Positions 35,694-44,567 are shown, counted from the stretch's first letter. The stretch: DNA of 64,000 nucleotides from Nocardioides terrigena (GCF_003047265.1 NZ_PZYY01000012.1:1-64000); one strand, 5' to 3'. Notes: generated from the sequence alone by a model not told the origin. Numbers and translations are program-made.

Positions 35694-36326
35694 ATGAAGA
35701 ATGCACTGATCGGCACGACGAGCCTCCTCGCCCTGGCGGCCGCCAGCCTGGCCGCCACCCCCGCACAGGCGGCGCAGGCGCTCGGCACCACCAGTGTGGC
35801 CGAGGTGCTGGCCGCGGACGGCAGCGGCTTCGACCGCAACTGGAAGGACTTCGACATCCTGGATGCCGCGGTGAGCGCCGTGCTGTCCGACAACCCGGAC
35901 TCCGCGGTGGGCGTGCTGGCCGACGGCAGCACCAGGCTCACCGCCTTCGCACCCAGGGACAAGGCGTTCCGCATCCTCGTGAAGGACCTCAGCGGCAAGC
36001 AGCTCACCCGGGAGGACCGCGTGGTGGCCTGGCTGGCGAAGAACCTCGGCCTCGAGACCATCGAGACGGTGCTGCTCTACCACGTCGTCCCCGGCGCCAC
36101 CATCACCGCGGCCAAGGCGGTCAAGGCCGACGGCGCCGAGTTGACCACGGCCCAGGGCGGCACCATCGAGGTGAAGGTCACGGGTTCCGGCAAGAGGACC
36201 AAGGTCCTGCTCGTCGACCAGGACCACGACGACTGGGACCCGGCCGTGAAGGTCCCCGACATCAACAAGGGCAACCGTCAGATCGTCCACGGCATCAACC
36301 GCGTGCTGCGTCCGATCGAGACCTGA
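35694..36326 (+). CDS. secreted fasciclin-domain protein (MPT70/MPT83-like)
   Basis: A 210-residue exported protein with a signal peptide (residues 1-25, AQA-A cleavage) and a single FAS1 domain: RLTAFAPRDKAFRILVKDL is the H1 motif, VLLYHVVPGATIT the central YH motif, and IVHGINRVLRP the H2 end. Unlike MPT83 it has no lipobox. FAS1 domains mediate adhesion. It is 23 bp downstream of the anti-sigma gene with GAAAGG as ribosome binding site, so it is likely a SigK regulon member. A close paralog lies at 45114-45755. Confidence 0.9.
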   Translation: MKNALIGTTSLLALAAASLAATPAQAAQALGTTSVAEVLAADGSGFDRNWKDFDILDAAVSAVLSDNPDSAVGVLADGSTRLTAFAPRDKAFRILVKDLSGKQLTREDRVVAWLAKNLGLETIETVLLYHVVPGATITAAKAVKADGAELTTAQGGTIEVKVTGSGKRTKVLLVDQDHDDWDPAVKVPDINKGNRQIVHGINRVLRPIET

Positions 36327-36343
36327 TCCACCGTTGCCCCCGC

Positions 36344-36384
36344 TGACCGGACCCTCGACGCACACGCCGTCGGGGGTCCGGTCA
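36344..36384. terminator. bidirectional terminator, fasciclin gene / guaA
   Basis: TGACCGGACCC-TCGACG (36344-36360) pairs with CGTCGG-GGGTCCGGTCA (36368-36384): 17 bp with one G-T pair and a 7-nt loop. It sits between the convergent stops at 36326 and 36393 and lacks a T tract, as is usual in high-GC actinobacteria. Confidence 0.85.
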
Positions 36385-36392
36385 CGCAGGGA

Positions 36393-37970
36393 CTACTCCC
36401 ACTCGATGGTGCCCGGCGGCTTGGACGTGATGTCGAGGGTGACGCGGTTGATCTCGGCCACCTCGTTGGTGATCCGGGTCGAGATCCGCTCCATGACCTC
36501 GTAGGGCAGGCGCGCCCAGTCGGCGGTCATCGCGTCCTCGGACGTGACCGGGCGCAGCACCACGGGGTGGCCGTAGGTGCGGCCGTCACCCTGGACACCG
36601 ACCGAGCGAACCTCGGCGAGCAGGACCACCGGCATCTGCCAGATGTCGCGATCGAGGCCTGCCCGGGTGAGCTCCTCGCGGGCGATGGCGTCGGCCTCGC
36701 GGAGCAGGTCGAGGCGCTCCTCGGTGACCTCGCCGATGATCCGGATGCCCAGGCCCGGGCCGGGGAAGGGCTGGCGCCACACCATGGTCGACGGCAGGCC
36801 GAGCTGCTCGCCGACCGCGCGCACCTCGTCCTTGAAGAGGGTCCGCAGCGGCTCGATCAGCTCGAACTGGAGGTCCTCCGGCAGGCCGCCGACGTTGTGG
36901 TGCGACTTGATCGTCGACGTCCCGGCGCCGCCGCCGGACTCCACCACGTCGGGGTAGAGGGTGCCCTGGACGAGGTACGCCGTGTCGCCGCGGTCCTCGT
37001 CGGACAACGCGCCGAAGACCCGCACCTCGGCGGCCTCGAAGGTCCGGATGAACTCGCGCCCGATGATCTTGCGCTTCTCCTCGGGGTCGTGGACCCCGGC
37101 CAGCGCGCCCAGGAACTGGTCGGCGGCGTCGACGACGTCGAGGGCGTCGAAGACCTCCTCGAAGTCGCGGCGGACCTGCTCGGTCTCGCCCTTGCGCATC
37201 ATCCCGTGGTCGACGTACACGCAGGTGAGACGGTCGCCGATGGCGCGCTGCACGATCGCTGCGGCCACGGCGGAGTCGACGCCGCCGGAGAGCGCGCATA
37301 TCGCCCGGCCCCGCTCGCCCACCTGCTCGCGGATCCGCTCCACCTGCTCCTCGACGATGTTGACCATCGTCCAGGTCTGGCGGCAGCCGGCGATCTCGTG
37401 CAGGAAGTGCTCGAGCACCTGCTGGCCGTGCTCGGAGTGCAGGACCTCGGGGTGCCACTGGACGCCTGCGAGACCCCGGCCGGTGTCCTCGAAGGCCGCC
37501 ACCGGGGTGTCGGTGGTGGAGGCCAGGACGGTGAATCCCGCGGGAGCCGCCTTGACCGAGTCGCCGTGTGACATCCAGACGTTGTGGGTCACGGGCAGAT
37601 CGGCCAGCAGGGTGCCGCCCTCGCTGATCGTCACGGGCGTGCGGCCGTACTCGCGGGCGCCGGTGTGGGCGACCTCGCCGCCCAGGCCCTTGGCCATCAG
37701 CTGGAAGCCGTAGCACATGCCGAAGACGGGGACCCCCGAGGTGAAGACCGCGTCGTCGATGCCGGGCGCACCCTCGGCGTAGACCGACGACGGACCGCCG
37801 CTGAGGATGATCGCCTTGGGCCCGCGCGCGAGCATCTCGGCGACGGGCATCGAGTGCGGCACGATCTCGGAGTAGACCCGCGCCTCGCGCACCCGGCGGG
37901 CGATGAGCTGCGCGTACTGGGCGCCGAAGTCGACGACGAGGACGAGGTCGTGGTCAGGGGTGTCGGTCAC
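36393..37970 (-). CDS. guaA: GMP synthase (glutamine-hydrolysing)
   Basis: A 525-residue enzyme that aminates XMP to GMP. The N-terminal class-I glutamine amidotransferase has VPVFGMCYGFQLMA with nucleophile C86 and the VQWHPEV His-Glu pair. The ATP-pyrophosphatase domain has the P-loop ALSGGVDSAV, and the C-terminal dimer domain ends KPPGTIEWE. GTG at 37970 gives the normal family length; longer starts would run through Gly/Pro-rich non-coding sequence. A TACCCT-N6-GTG arrangement suggests leaderless transcription. It is transcribed convergently with the fasciclin gene. Confidence 0.96.
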   Translation of the reverse strand: MTDTPDHDLVLVVDFGAQYAQLIARRVREARVYSEIVPHSMPVAEMLARGPKAIILSGGPSSVYAEGAPGIDDAVFTSGVPVFGMCYGFQLMAKGLGGEVAHTGAREYGRTPVTISEGGTLLADLPVTHNVWMSHGDSVKAAPAGFTVLASTTDTPVAAFEDTGRGLAGVQWHPEVLHSEHGQQVLEHFLHEIAGCRQTWTMVNIVEEQVERIREQVGERGRAICALSGGVDSAVAAAIVQRAIGDRLTCVYVDHGMMRKGETEQVRRDFEEVFDALDVVDAADQFLGALAGVHDPEEKRKIIGREFIRTFEAAEVRVFGALSDEDRGDTAYLVQGTLYPDVVESGGGAGTSTIKSHHNVGGLPEDLQFELIEPLRTLFKDEVRAVGEQLGLPSTMVWRQPFPGPGLGIRIIGEVTEERLDLLREADAIAREELTRAGLDRDIWQMPVVLLAEVRSVGVQGDGRTYGHPVVLRPVTSEDAMTADWARLPYEVMERISTRITNEVAEINRVTLDITSKPPGTIEWE

Positions 37971-37976
37971 CCCCGA

Positions 37977-38025
37977 AGGGTACCGAGTCCGGCCCCCTCC
38001 TCCGGACGTGACTCGGACGTGACTC
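37977..38025 (-). promoter_or_regulatory. guaA promoter region with tandem 11 bp repeats
   Basis: The -10 TACCCT (37982-37977) is six bases from the GTG start. Upstream, GGACGTGACTC occurs twice back to back (38004-38014 and 38015-38025), suggesting paired regulator sites one helical turn apart. No standard -35 is visible. Confidence 0.45.
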
Positions 38026-38064
38026 AGGGCCCCGGTCGGGGAGGGAGGATGACCGGGGCCCTGA
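38024..38064. terminator. hairpin between the GMC oxidoreductase gene and guaA
   Basis: A perfect 14 bp stem, TCAGGGCCCCGGTC (38024-38037) with GACCGGGGCCCTGA (38051-38064), and a 13-nt loop. It lies about 140 bp after the minus-strand GMC gene and abuts the guaA repeats; it may insulate guaA from upstream transcription. Confidence 0.65.
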
Positions 38065-38159
38065 TGGTCCACGCGCTGCGTGACAGTGCCTGGACTGACG
38101 GGCCCGGCCAACTGGGAGGGAGCATGACTGCCGGACCTGTCATCCGTGCCAACGAGCCC

Positions 38160-38184
38160 TGCCGGGGCGGGTTACGCCCCGGCA
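38160..38184 (-). terminator. terminator of the GMC oxidoreductase gene
   Basis: TGCCGGGGCG (38160-38169) and CGCCCCGGCA (38175-38184) form a perfect 10 bp stem with a GGTTA/TAACC loop, 19 bp beyond the stop at 38203. Confidence 0.75.
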
Positions 38185-38202
38185 CGAGAATCTTGGAGCA
38201 GG

Positions 38203-39927
38203 TCAGCTGACGCCCACGATGGGCAGCCGCAGCGCACCCGGCGCTGCCTCCGGGACGACCGGGTTCTTGGGTGCCACCGGTCGGATCCGGGCGTACGCCG
38301 ATCCGAGCGCGGGACGCTCGTCGGGCTCGCCCCGGTTGGGCCAGAAGGCCATCGCCCGCTCGGCCTGGGCGGTGATGGTGAGCGAGGGGTTGACGCCCAG
38401 GTTGGCCGAGACGGCCGACCCGTCGACGACGTGCAGCCCCTCGTGGCCGTACATCCGCTGGTAGCCGTCGACGACGCCGGTCTGCGGGGAGTCGCCGATG
38501 GTGCAGCCGCCGATGAAGTGGGCGGTGAGCGGGCGGTTGAAGGGCTCGCCGACGTTGCCGCCGGGCGTGCCCTTGATGATCGCCGCCATCCGGCGGACGG
38601 CGTCGTACGCGACCGGGATGTAGGTGGGATTGGGCTTGCCGTGGCCCTGCGTGCTCGTCAGCCGCCAGCCGAAGGGGGTCCTGACGCCCTTGGTGGTGAT
38701 CGAGTTGTCGAGGGTCTGCATGACCAGCGCGATGACGGTGCGCTCGGACCAGTGCTTCATGTCGTAGAGGTCCAGGGCGCTGCGGCGCTGGGTCCACAGC
38801 TCCTTGAGCCAAGACTTCCACCGCGACTGGCCCTCCACCTCGTCGGCCAGCACGGTCTGGAGGAGCGCCATGAAGTTGGAGCCCTTGCCGTAGCGGACCG
38901 GCTCGATGTGGGTGTCGGCGTCCGGGTGGAACGACGACGTGATGGCGACGCCCTGGCTGTAGTCGACGGTCACGTCGGGCGCGAGCGCGCCCAGGATCGC
39001 CTCGGAGTTGGTACGGGTCAGGCTGCCGAGCCGGTCGCTGACGTGCGGCAGGTCGCCCTCGCCCTTGAGCTGGTGGAGGAGCTTCTGGGTGCCGAGCGCG
39101 GCCGCCGAGAAGATCACCTGCTCGGCGGTGAAGGTCTTCGTTGCCGTACGCCGCGACAGCTTGGCCTTGGTCCACCGGGTGTCGACCCGGTAGCCGCCGC
39201 CGTCGAGGGGACGCACGCGGGTGACCGTGGTGAGCGGGTGCACGACGGCACCGGCCTCCTCGGCGAGGTGGAGGTAGTTCTTGACCAGGGTGTTCTTGGC
39301 GTTGTGGCGGCACCCGGTCATGCACTCCCCGCACGCGGTGCAGGGGTTGCGGTCCGGCCCGGCGCCACCGAAGTAGGGGTCGGCGACGGCCTCGCCGCCG
39401 ATGCCGGGCTGCTGGCCGAAGAAGACGCCCACCGGGGCGGGGTGGAAGGTGTCCCCCACGCCCATCTCCACGGCGACCTGCTCCATCACCTCGTCGCTCG
39501 GCGTACGCAGGGGGTTGTCGACGACGCCGAGCATCCGCTTGGCCTGGTCGTAGTAGGGCGCCAGCTCGGTCTTCCAGTCGGTGATGTGCGACCAGGACGG
39601 GTCGCGGTAGAAGGCGTCCAGCGGCTCGTAGAGGGTGTTGGCGTAGACGAGCGAACCGCCGCCCACGCCGGCGCCGGCGAGGATGAGGCAGTCCCTGACC
39701 ATGTCGATGCGCTGGATCCCGTAGCAGCCGGCGGACGGCGCGAAGAGGTAGCGCTTCGCGTCGAAGCTGGTGGCGGCGAAGTCGGCGTCCTCGAAGCGGG
39801 CGCCGGCCTCGAGCACGGCGACCCGATAGCCCTTCTCGGTGAGCCGCAGCGCCGACACGGACCCGCCGAAGCCGGAGCCGATGACGAGGACGTCGTAGTC
39901 GAAGTCGCGGTCGGTGCCGTCGCCCAT
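38203..39927 (-). CDS. GMC-type oxidoreductase, cholesterol-oxidase-like (ChoD-like)
   Basis: A 574-residue flavoprotein. It starts DFDYDVLVIGSGFGGSVSALRL (FAD-binding), has GAGVGGGSLVYANTLYEP, and ends with HFIGGCTIGDSPQTGVVDGYQRMYG and VSANLGVNPSLTITAQAERA, the GMC C-terminal signatures. A C196-x2-C-x2-C-x3-C206 cluster (NPCTACGECMTGCRHNAKNTL) may hold an iron-sulfur centre or structural metal. Position beside gua genes matches M. tuberculosis choD (Rv3409c). Whether it acts on sterols is unproven. The ATG at 39927 shares a base with the upstream stop; a GTG at 39930 is the alternative. Confidence 0.88.
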   Translation of the reverse strand: MGDGTDRDFDYDVLVIGSGFGGSVSALRLTEKGYRVAVLEAGARFEDADFAATSFDAKRYLFAPSAGCYGIQRIDMVRDCLILAGAGVGGGSLVYANTLYEPLDAFYRDPSWSHITDWKTELAPYYDQAKRMLGVVDNPLRTPSDEVMEQVAVEMGVGDTFHPAPVGVFFGQQPGIGGEAVADPYFGGAGPDRNPCTACGECMTGCRHNAKNTLVKNYLHLAEEAGAVVHPLTTVTRVRPLDGGGYRVDTRWTKAKLSRRTATKTFTAEQVIFSAAALGTQKLLHQLKGEGDLPHVSDRLGSLTRTNSEAILGALAPDVTVDYSQGVAITSSFHPDADTHIEPVRYGKGSNFMALLQTVLADEVEGQSRWKSWLKELWTQRRSALDLYDMKHWSERTVIALVMQTLDNSITTKGVRTPFGWRLTSTQGHGKPNPTYIPVAYDAVRRMAAIIKGTPGGNVGEPFNRPLTAHFIGGCTIGDSPQTGVVDGYQRMYGHEGLHVVDGSAVSANLGVNPSLTITAQAERAMAFWPNRGEPDERPALGSAYARIRPVAPKNPVVPEAAPGALRLPIVGVS

Positions 39928-41543
39928 CACGCGCGCCCCAGCTTCTTCATCATCCGCAGCTGGGCGGTCATGACCTTGGCGTAGCGCTCGTCGGACATGC
40001 CGAGCATCGGGGCGAAGCGGATCAGCCGCTGCGTCGCGACGGACTGCGACTCCGTGTAGCGGTGGATGCCCTCACTGCCCTGCCGACGTCCCATGCCGGA
40101 CTCGCGCATGCCGCCCATCGGGGAGTCGATGCTGGCGAAGGTCGCCCCGAAGGCCTCGTTGATGTTGACGGTGCCGCACTTCACCTGGCGCGCGATCTCG
40201 CGGCCACGTGCTCCGTCCTGGGTGTAGATGGAGGCGTTGAGGCCGTACTCCCCCGCGTTGGCGCGCGCGACCGCGTCGGCCTCGTCGTGGAAGCGGTAGA
40301 GGGAGATCACCGGCCCGAAGGTCTCGGTGCCGAAGCAGGTCATGTCCGGGGTGACGCCCTCGAGGATCGTCGGCTCGAAGAAGTAGGGACCCAGGTCGGG
40401 CCGGGCCCGGCCGCCCGCCAGCACGCGGGCGCCCTTGGCGACGGCGTCGTCGACGTGGGCCTGCACGGTGTCGAGCTGCGCCTGGGACACCAGGGAGCCC
40501 ATGTCGACGCCCCACTCCAGGCTGGCCCCGAGGGTCATCGCCTCGGTGCGGGCCACGAAGCGCTCGACGAACCGGTCGTAGACCTGGTCGGCGACGAACA
40601 TCCGCTCCATGGACACGCACAGCTGGCCGGCGTTGGAGAAGGACGCCCGCACCGCACCCTCGGCGGCCTTCTCGAGGTCGGCGTCGCGGAGGACCAGGAG
40701 GGGGTTCTTGCCGCCGAGCTCGAGCGAGCAGCCGATCAGGCGCTCCGCGCACTGCGCGGCGATCAGCCGGCCGGTGGCCGTGGAGCCGGTGAAGCAGATG
40801 TAGTCGGCACCGTCGATGATCGGCGTCCCGAGCTCGCGTCCCGGCCCGGCCACGACCTGCCACAGGTCCGGCGGGAAGCCGGCCTCCTCGAGCAGCTGGG
40901 CCCCGAGCAGGGCCGAGAGCATCGTCTGGGCGTCGGGCTTGGCGACCACCGCGTTGCCGGCGAGCAGGGCAGGGATCCCGTCGCACAGCGCCATCGTGAA
41001 GGGGTAGTTCCAGGGCGAGATGATGCCGACGACGCCCTTGGGCACCCGGTTGACCTCGACGCGCGTGAGGCCGGGGACGACGCCGAGCTTGCGCTCGGTG
41101 TCGAGGTGCTGGTGCGCCGTGCGTCCGTAGTAGCGGGCGGTGAGGGCGATGTGCAGCGGCTCGTCGAAGGCGTGCTTACGGGCCTTGCCCGACTCCAGCA
41201 CGACCAGGTCGATGATCTCGTCCTGCCGGTCGAGCACGAGGTCGTGGAGGCGCAGCAGCATCGCCGCGCGCTCGTCCAGCGACGTCCGCGCCCAGGCGGC
41301 CTGCGCGCGACGGGCCCGGACGTAGGCCTCGGCCACGTCGTCGGTGCTCGACTGCGGGATGTGCGCGAGCGGCTGGCCGCCCAGCGGCGACTCCACCGGC
41401 ACAGTGCGACCGGTGGTGCTGAGGATGCGCCGGGTGAGCCCGGCGACGTAGTCGGGCTCGAGTGCGTACGACGCCCGCGGGTCGTGCTCGGGGTCGTGCG
41501 GGCCGTCCACCAGCGGGTCGGAGGCAGGAGTGTGCTCGCTCAT
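39927..41543 (-). CDS. succinate-semialdehyde dehydrogenase (GabD2-like)
   Basis: A 538-residue aldehyde dehydrogenase. Key residues are in GIISPWNYPFTMALCDGIPALLAGNAVVAKPD (cofactor), FTGSTATGR, the general base Glu in LELGGKNP, and the catalytic Cys in NAGQLCVSMERM. The NPLLVL and TFGPVISLYRF blocks match the NADP-preferring succinic-semialdehyde branch common in mycobacteria. The N-terminal 40 residues are extra and probably flexible. It is coupled to the GMC gene. A TACCCT-N6-ATG element gives it its own leaderless promoter. Confidence 0.88.
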   Translation of the reverse strand: MSEHTPASDPLVDGPHDPEHDPRASYALEPDYVAGLTRRILSTTGRTVPVESPLGGQPLAHIPQSSTDDVAEAYVRARRAQAAWARTSLDERAAMLLRLHDLVLDRQDEIIDLVVLESGKARKHAFDEPLHIALTARYYGRTAHQHLDTERKLGVVPGLTRVEVNRVPKGVVGIISPWNYPFTMALCDGIPALLAGNAVVAKPDAQTMLSALLGAQLLEEAGFPPDLWQVVAGPGRELGTPIIDGADYICFTGSTATGRLIAAQCAERLIGCSLELGGKNPLLVLRDADLEKAAEGAVRASFSNAGQLCVSMERMFVADQVYDRFVERFVARTEAMTLGASLEWGVDMGSLVSQAQLDTVQAHVDDAVAKGARVLAGGRARPDLGPYFFEPTILEGVTPDMTCFGTETFGPVISLYRFHDEADAVARANAGEYGLNASIYTQDGARGREIARQVKCGTVNINEAFGATFASIDSPMGGMRESGMGRRQGSEGIHRYTESQSVATQRLIRFAPMLGMSDERYAKVMTAQLRMMKKLGRA

Positions 41544-41549
41544 GGGCCG

Positions 41550-41555
41550 AGGGTA
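41550..41555 (-). promoter_or_regulatory. -10 element of the semialdehyde dehydrogenase gene
   Basis: TACCCT on the minus strand, six bases before the ATG at 41543. No Shine-Dalgarno is present. Confidence 0.45.
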
Positions 41556-41603
41556 GGCCGGTCCCCCGGGCCTTGCTACCCGTTGGTCACATCGTCCCGC
41601 TAT

Positions 41604-41628
41604 TTGACATTCGGCTCATATTTGTCAA
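41604..41628. promoter_or_regulatory. AT-rich inverted repeat upstream of the dehydrogenase gene
   Basis: TTGACA (41604-41609) and TGTCAA (41623-41628) form a 6-13-6 inverted repeat in an AT-rich island that contrasts with its surroundings. The minus-strand TTGACA could also serve as a -35 for a second, upstream promoter. Confidence 0.4.
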
Positions 41629-41646
41629 GCGCATGCGCCGGCCGGC

Positions 41647-43353
41647 TCAGACGATGTCCGGCGCCTTGACCCGCGCCTCGTCGGCCGCCTGGTCGGTGAG
41701 CTCGAGCTGGGACTGGCGCTCGGCCTCGACCCGCCGCAGGTAGTGGTCGACCTCGGCGTCGACGGTCGCCGCGTCCCAGCCGAGCACGTCGGCCATCAGC
41801 TCGGCGGCCGGACGGGCACTGGCGACGCCGCGGTCGAAGGTCTCGATGGAGATGCGGGTACGCCGCGTCAGCACGTCGTCGAGGTGCCGTGCGCCCTCGT
41901 GGCTGACCGCGTAGACGACCTCGGCGGCGAGGTAGAGCGGTGCACCGGTGAGTGGCTCGGCCAGCTCGGGGCGCTCGCGGACCAGCTCCAGCACCTCGTC
42001 GACCAGCCCGCCGTACCGGCCGAGGAGGTGGTCGACCATGCCGATCTCGATGCCCGACTCGCGCGAGAGGGCCACCCGCTGGTTGGTGCGCGCCTCGTAG
42101 CCCCAGGCCCCGAGCAGCGGCACGCGCTCGGTGATGCTCGGCAGGGCACCCGGCACGTCGCGGATGGCGTGGTCGACGGCGTCGCGTGCCATCACGCGGT
42201 ACGTCGTGAGCTTGCCGCCGGCGACGAGCACCAGGCCGGGCACGGGGTTGGCGACGGTGTGCTCGCGGGAGAGCTTGGTCGTCTCGCCCTGCTCGCCCTT
42301 GCGCACCACCGGCTTGAGGAGCGGCCGCAGGCCGGCGTAGACGCCGACCACGTCACGGTGGTCGAGCGGGTCGCGCAGCAGGGCGTTGACGTGGCCGAGC
42401 AGGTAGTCGATGTCCTGGCGGCTGGCCGCCGGGTGGGCGAGGTCGAGGTCCCACGGGGTGTCGGTGGTGCCGATGATCCAGAAGGCGCCCCACGGGATGA
42501 CGAAGAGCACCGACTTCTCGGTCTTGGTGATGAAGCCGCACTCGGAGCGGATGCGGTCGCGGGGCACGACGAGGTGCACGCCCTTGCTGGCGTCCACGTC
42601 GAGGGTCGCGTCGCCGCCGATGAGCTCCTGCACCTCGTCGGTCCAGACCCCGGCGGCGTTGATGACCACCCGGGCCCGCACCTCGAGGTCGACGTCGTTC
42701 TCGAGGTCGCGGGCCGTCACGCCCACCACCCGGTTGCCCTCGCGCAGGAAGCCCGTGACCTTGGTCCGGGTGGCGATGTGGGCGCCGTTGTTGGCGGCCG
42801 TGCGGGCGATGGTCATGACGAGGCGGGCGTCGTCGACCTGGCAGTCGTAGTAGCGGATCGCGCCGTGCAGCTCCTCGGTGCGGATGTCGGGCGCCATCCT
42901 GGCCAGCTGCTTGCGGAAGAGGTGCTTGTGCTTCGGCACGCCCATGTCGTACTTGCCGGTCATCGCCATGGCGTCGTAGAGCGCGACACCGGAGCCGACG
43001 TACGGCCGCTCCCAGGCCTTCTTCAACGGATAGAGGAAGGGCACCGGGCGGACCAGGTGGGGCGCGAGCCGGGTGAGCAGCAGGCCGCGCTCCTCGAGCG
43101 CCTCCTTGACCAGGCCGAAGTCGAACATCTCCAGGTAGCGCAGGCCACCGTGCACGAGCTTGGAGCTGCGCGAGGACGTGCCCGAGGCGAGGTCGCGCTG
43201 CTCCAGCAGTCCGACGCTGAGCCCGCGGGTCACCGCGTCGAGGGCCGCGCCGGCGCCCACGATCCCGCCACCCACCACCAGCACGTCGAGCTCGCCGGAC
43301 ACCATCGCGTCGAGCGCCGCGGTGCGGTGGTCGGGACTGAGCTGGTAGGTCAT
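41647..43353 (-). CDS. glpD: glycerol-3-phosphate dehydrogenase (GlpD)
   Basis: A 568-residue FAD enzyme of the GlpA/GlpD family oxidising glycerol 3-phosphate to dihydroxyacetone phosphate at the membrane with quinone. Motifs are DVLVVGGGIVGAGAALDAVTRGLSVGLLEQRDLASGTSSRSSKLVHGGLRY (FAD and substrate Arg), VIPWGAFWIIGTTDTPWD, and a C-terminal helical domain. CAGACT-N6-ATG is compatible with a leaderless start. It begins 33 bp after guaB3 on the same strand. GlpK and GlpF are not in the window; the phosphodiesterase at 11.2 kb could supply substrate. Confidence 0.93.
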   Translation of the reverse strand: MTYQLSPDHRTAALDAMVSGELDVLVVGGGIVGAGAALDAVTRGLSVGLLEQRDLASGTSSRSSKLVHGGLRYLEMFDFGLVKEALEERGLLLTRLAPHLVRPVPFLYPLKKAWERPYVGSGVALYDAMAMTGKYDMGVPKHKHLFRKQLARMAPDIRTEELHGAIRYYDCQVDDARLVMTIARTAANNGAHIATRTKVTGFLREGNRVVGVTARDLENDVDLEVRARVVINAAGVWTDEVQELIGGDATLDVDASKGVHLVVPRDRIRSECGFITKTEKSVLFVIPWGAFWIIGTTDTPWDLDLAHPAASRQDIDYLLGHVNALLRDPLDHRDVVGVYAGLRPLLKPVVRKGEQGETTKLSREHTVANPVPGLVLVAGGKLTTYRVMARDAVDHAIRDVPGALPSITERVPLLGAWGYEARTNQRVALSRESGIEIGMVDHLLGRYGGLVDEVLELVRERPELAEPLTGAPLYLAAEVVYAVSHEGARHLDDVLTRRTRISIETFDRGVASARPAAELMADVLGWDAATVDAEVDHYLRRVEAERQSQLELTDQAADEARVKAPDIV

Positions 43354-43386
43354 GGCGCCAGTCTGGCAGGCGCCCGGGCAGGCAGG

Positions 43387-44496
43387 TCAGCCCCCGACGA
43401 CGACCTCGACCCGCTGGAACTCCTTGAGGTCGGTGTAGCCCGTCGTGGCCATCGACCGGCGCAGGGCACCGATGAGGTTCATCGTGCCGTCGGCGACGCG
43501 GGAGGGGCCGAAGAGGATCTCCTCCATCGACCCCACGGGGCCGAACTCGACGCGCTGGCCACGCGGCAGGTCGGGGTGGTGCGCCTCTCCGCCCCAGTGG
43601 AACCCGCGGCCGGGGGCGTCGGTGGCCCGGGCCAGCGGCGAGCCGACCATCACCGCGTCGGCGCCGCAGGCGATGGCCTTGGCGACGTCGCCCGAGCGTC
43701 CGATCGAGCCGTCGGCGATGACGTGCACGTAGCGACCGCCCGACTCGTCGAGGTAGTCGCGGCGGGCCGCGGCGACGTCGGCGACGGCCGACGCCATGGG
43801 CACCGCGATGCCCAGCACGGTGCGGGTCGTGTGGGCGGCACCACCGCCGAAGCCCACGAGGACGCCGGCCGCCCCAGTCCGCATGAGGTGCAGGGCGGCC
43901 TGGTGGGTCGCGCAGCCACCCACGACGACCGGGACGTCGAGCTCGTAGATGAACTCCTTGAGGTTGAGCGGCTCGCTCTGCGAGGAGACGTGCTCGGCGC
44001 TCACCGTGGTGCCGCGGATGACGAACATGTCGACACCGGCGTCGACCACGGCCTTGGCGAACTCCTTGGTCCGCTGCGGCGACAGGGAGCCGGCGACGGT
44101 GACGCCGGCGTCGCGCATCTCGTTGAGGCGCGCCGTGATCAGCTCGGCGCGGATCGGCTCGGCGTAGATCTCCTGCATCCGCCGGGTGGCGTCGCTGCCC
44201 GTCAGGCCCGCGACCTCCTCGAGCAGGTCGGACGGGTCGTCGTACCGCGTCCAGAGCCCCTCGAGGTTGAGCACGCCGAGGCCGCCGAGCCTGCCGAAGG
44301 CGATCGCGGTGGCCGGGGACATCACCGAGTCCATGGGTGCCGCCAGCACGGGCAGGTCGAACCGGTAGGCGTCGATCTGCCAGGCGGTGCTGATCTCCTC
44401 GGGGTCGCGGGTGCGCCGCGAGGGCACGATCGCGATGTCGTCGAAGGAGTAGGCGCGACGGGCGCGCTTGGCTCGGCCGATCTCGATCTCAGTCAC
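43387..44496 (-). CDS. guaB3: GuaB3 family IMP dehydrogenase-related protein
   Basis: A 369-residue TIM-barrel protein of the GuaB3 subfamily, without CBS domains. It has ARRAYSFDDIAIVPSRRTRDPEEI at the start, LPVLAAPMDSVMSPATAIAFGRLGG, VGFGGGAAHTTRTVLG in place of the IMPDH catalytic-Cys loop, and IADGSIGRSGDVAKAIACGADAVMVGSPLA. The loop carries Thr-Thr-Arg but no Cys, so IMPDH chemistry is doubtful, as for M. tuberculosis GuaB3. Family members have been proposed to act in purine recycling. The GTG start follows TAGGCT by six bases. Confidence 0.92.
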   Translation of the reverse strand: MTEIEIGRAKRARRAYSFDDIAIVPSRRTRDPEEISTAWQIDAYRFDLPVLAAPMDSVMSPATAIAFGRLGGLGVLNLEGLWTRYDDPSDLLEEVAGLTGSDATRRMQEIYAEPIRAELITARLNEMRDAGVTVAGSLSPQRTKEFAKAVVDAGVDMFVIRGTTVSAEHVSSQSEPLNLKEFIYELDVPVVVGGCATHQAALHLMRTGAAGVLVGFGGGAAHTTRTVLGIAVPMASAVADVAAARRDYLDESGGRYVHVIADGSIGRSGDVAKAIACGADAVMVGSPLARATDAPGRGFHWGGEAHHPDLPRGQRVEFGPVGSMEEILFGPSRVADGTMNLIGALRRSMATTGYTDLKEFQRVEVVVGG

Positions 44497-44502
44497 GGGC
44501 GC

Positions 44503-44508
44503 AGCCTA
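44503..44508 (-). promoter_or_regulatory. -10 element of guaB3
   Basis: TAGGCT on the minus strand followed by six bases and the GTG at 44496: leaderless configuration shared with guaA and guaB. Confidence 0.5.
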
Positions 44509-44567
44509 TCGGCCGGTCGCCCCGCGTCCGTCCGGTCCCGTCCCCCACCCGTGGCACGATCACGGCC

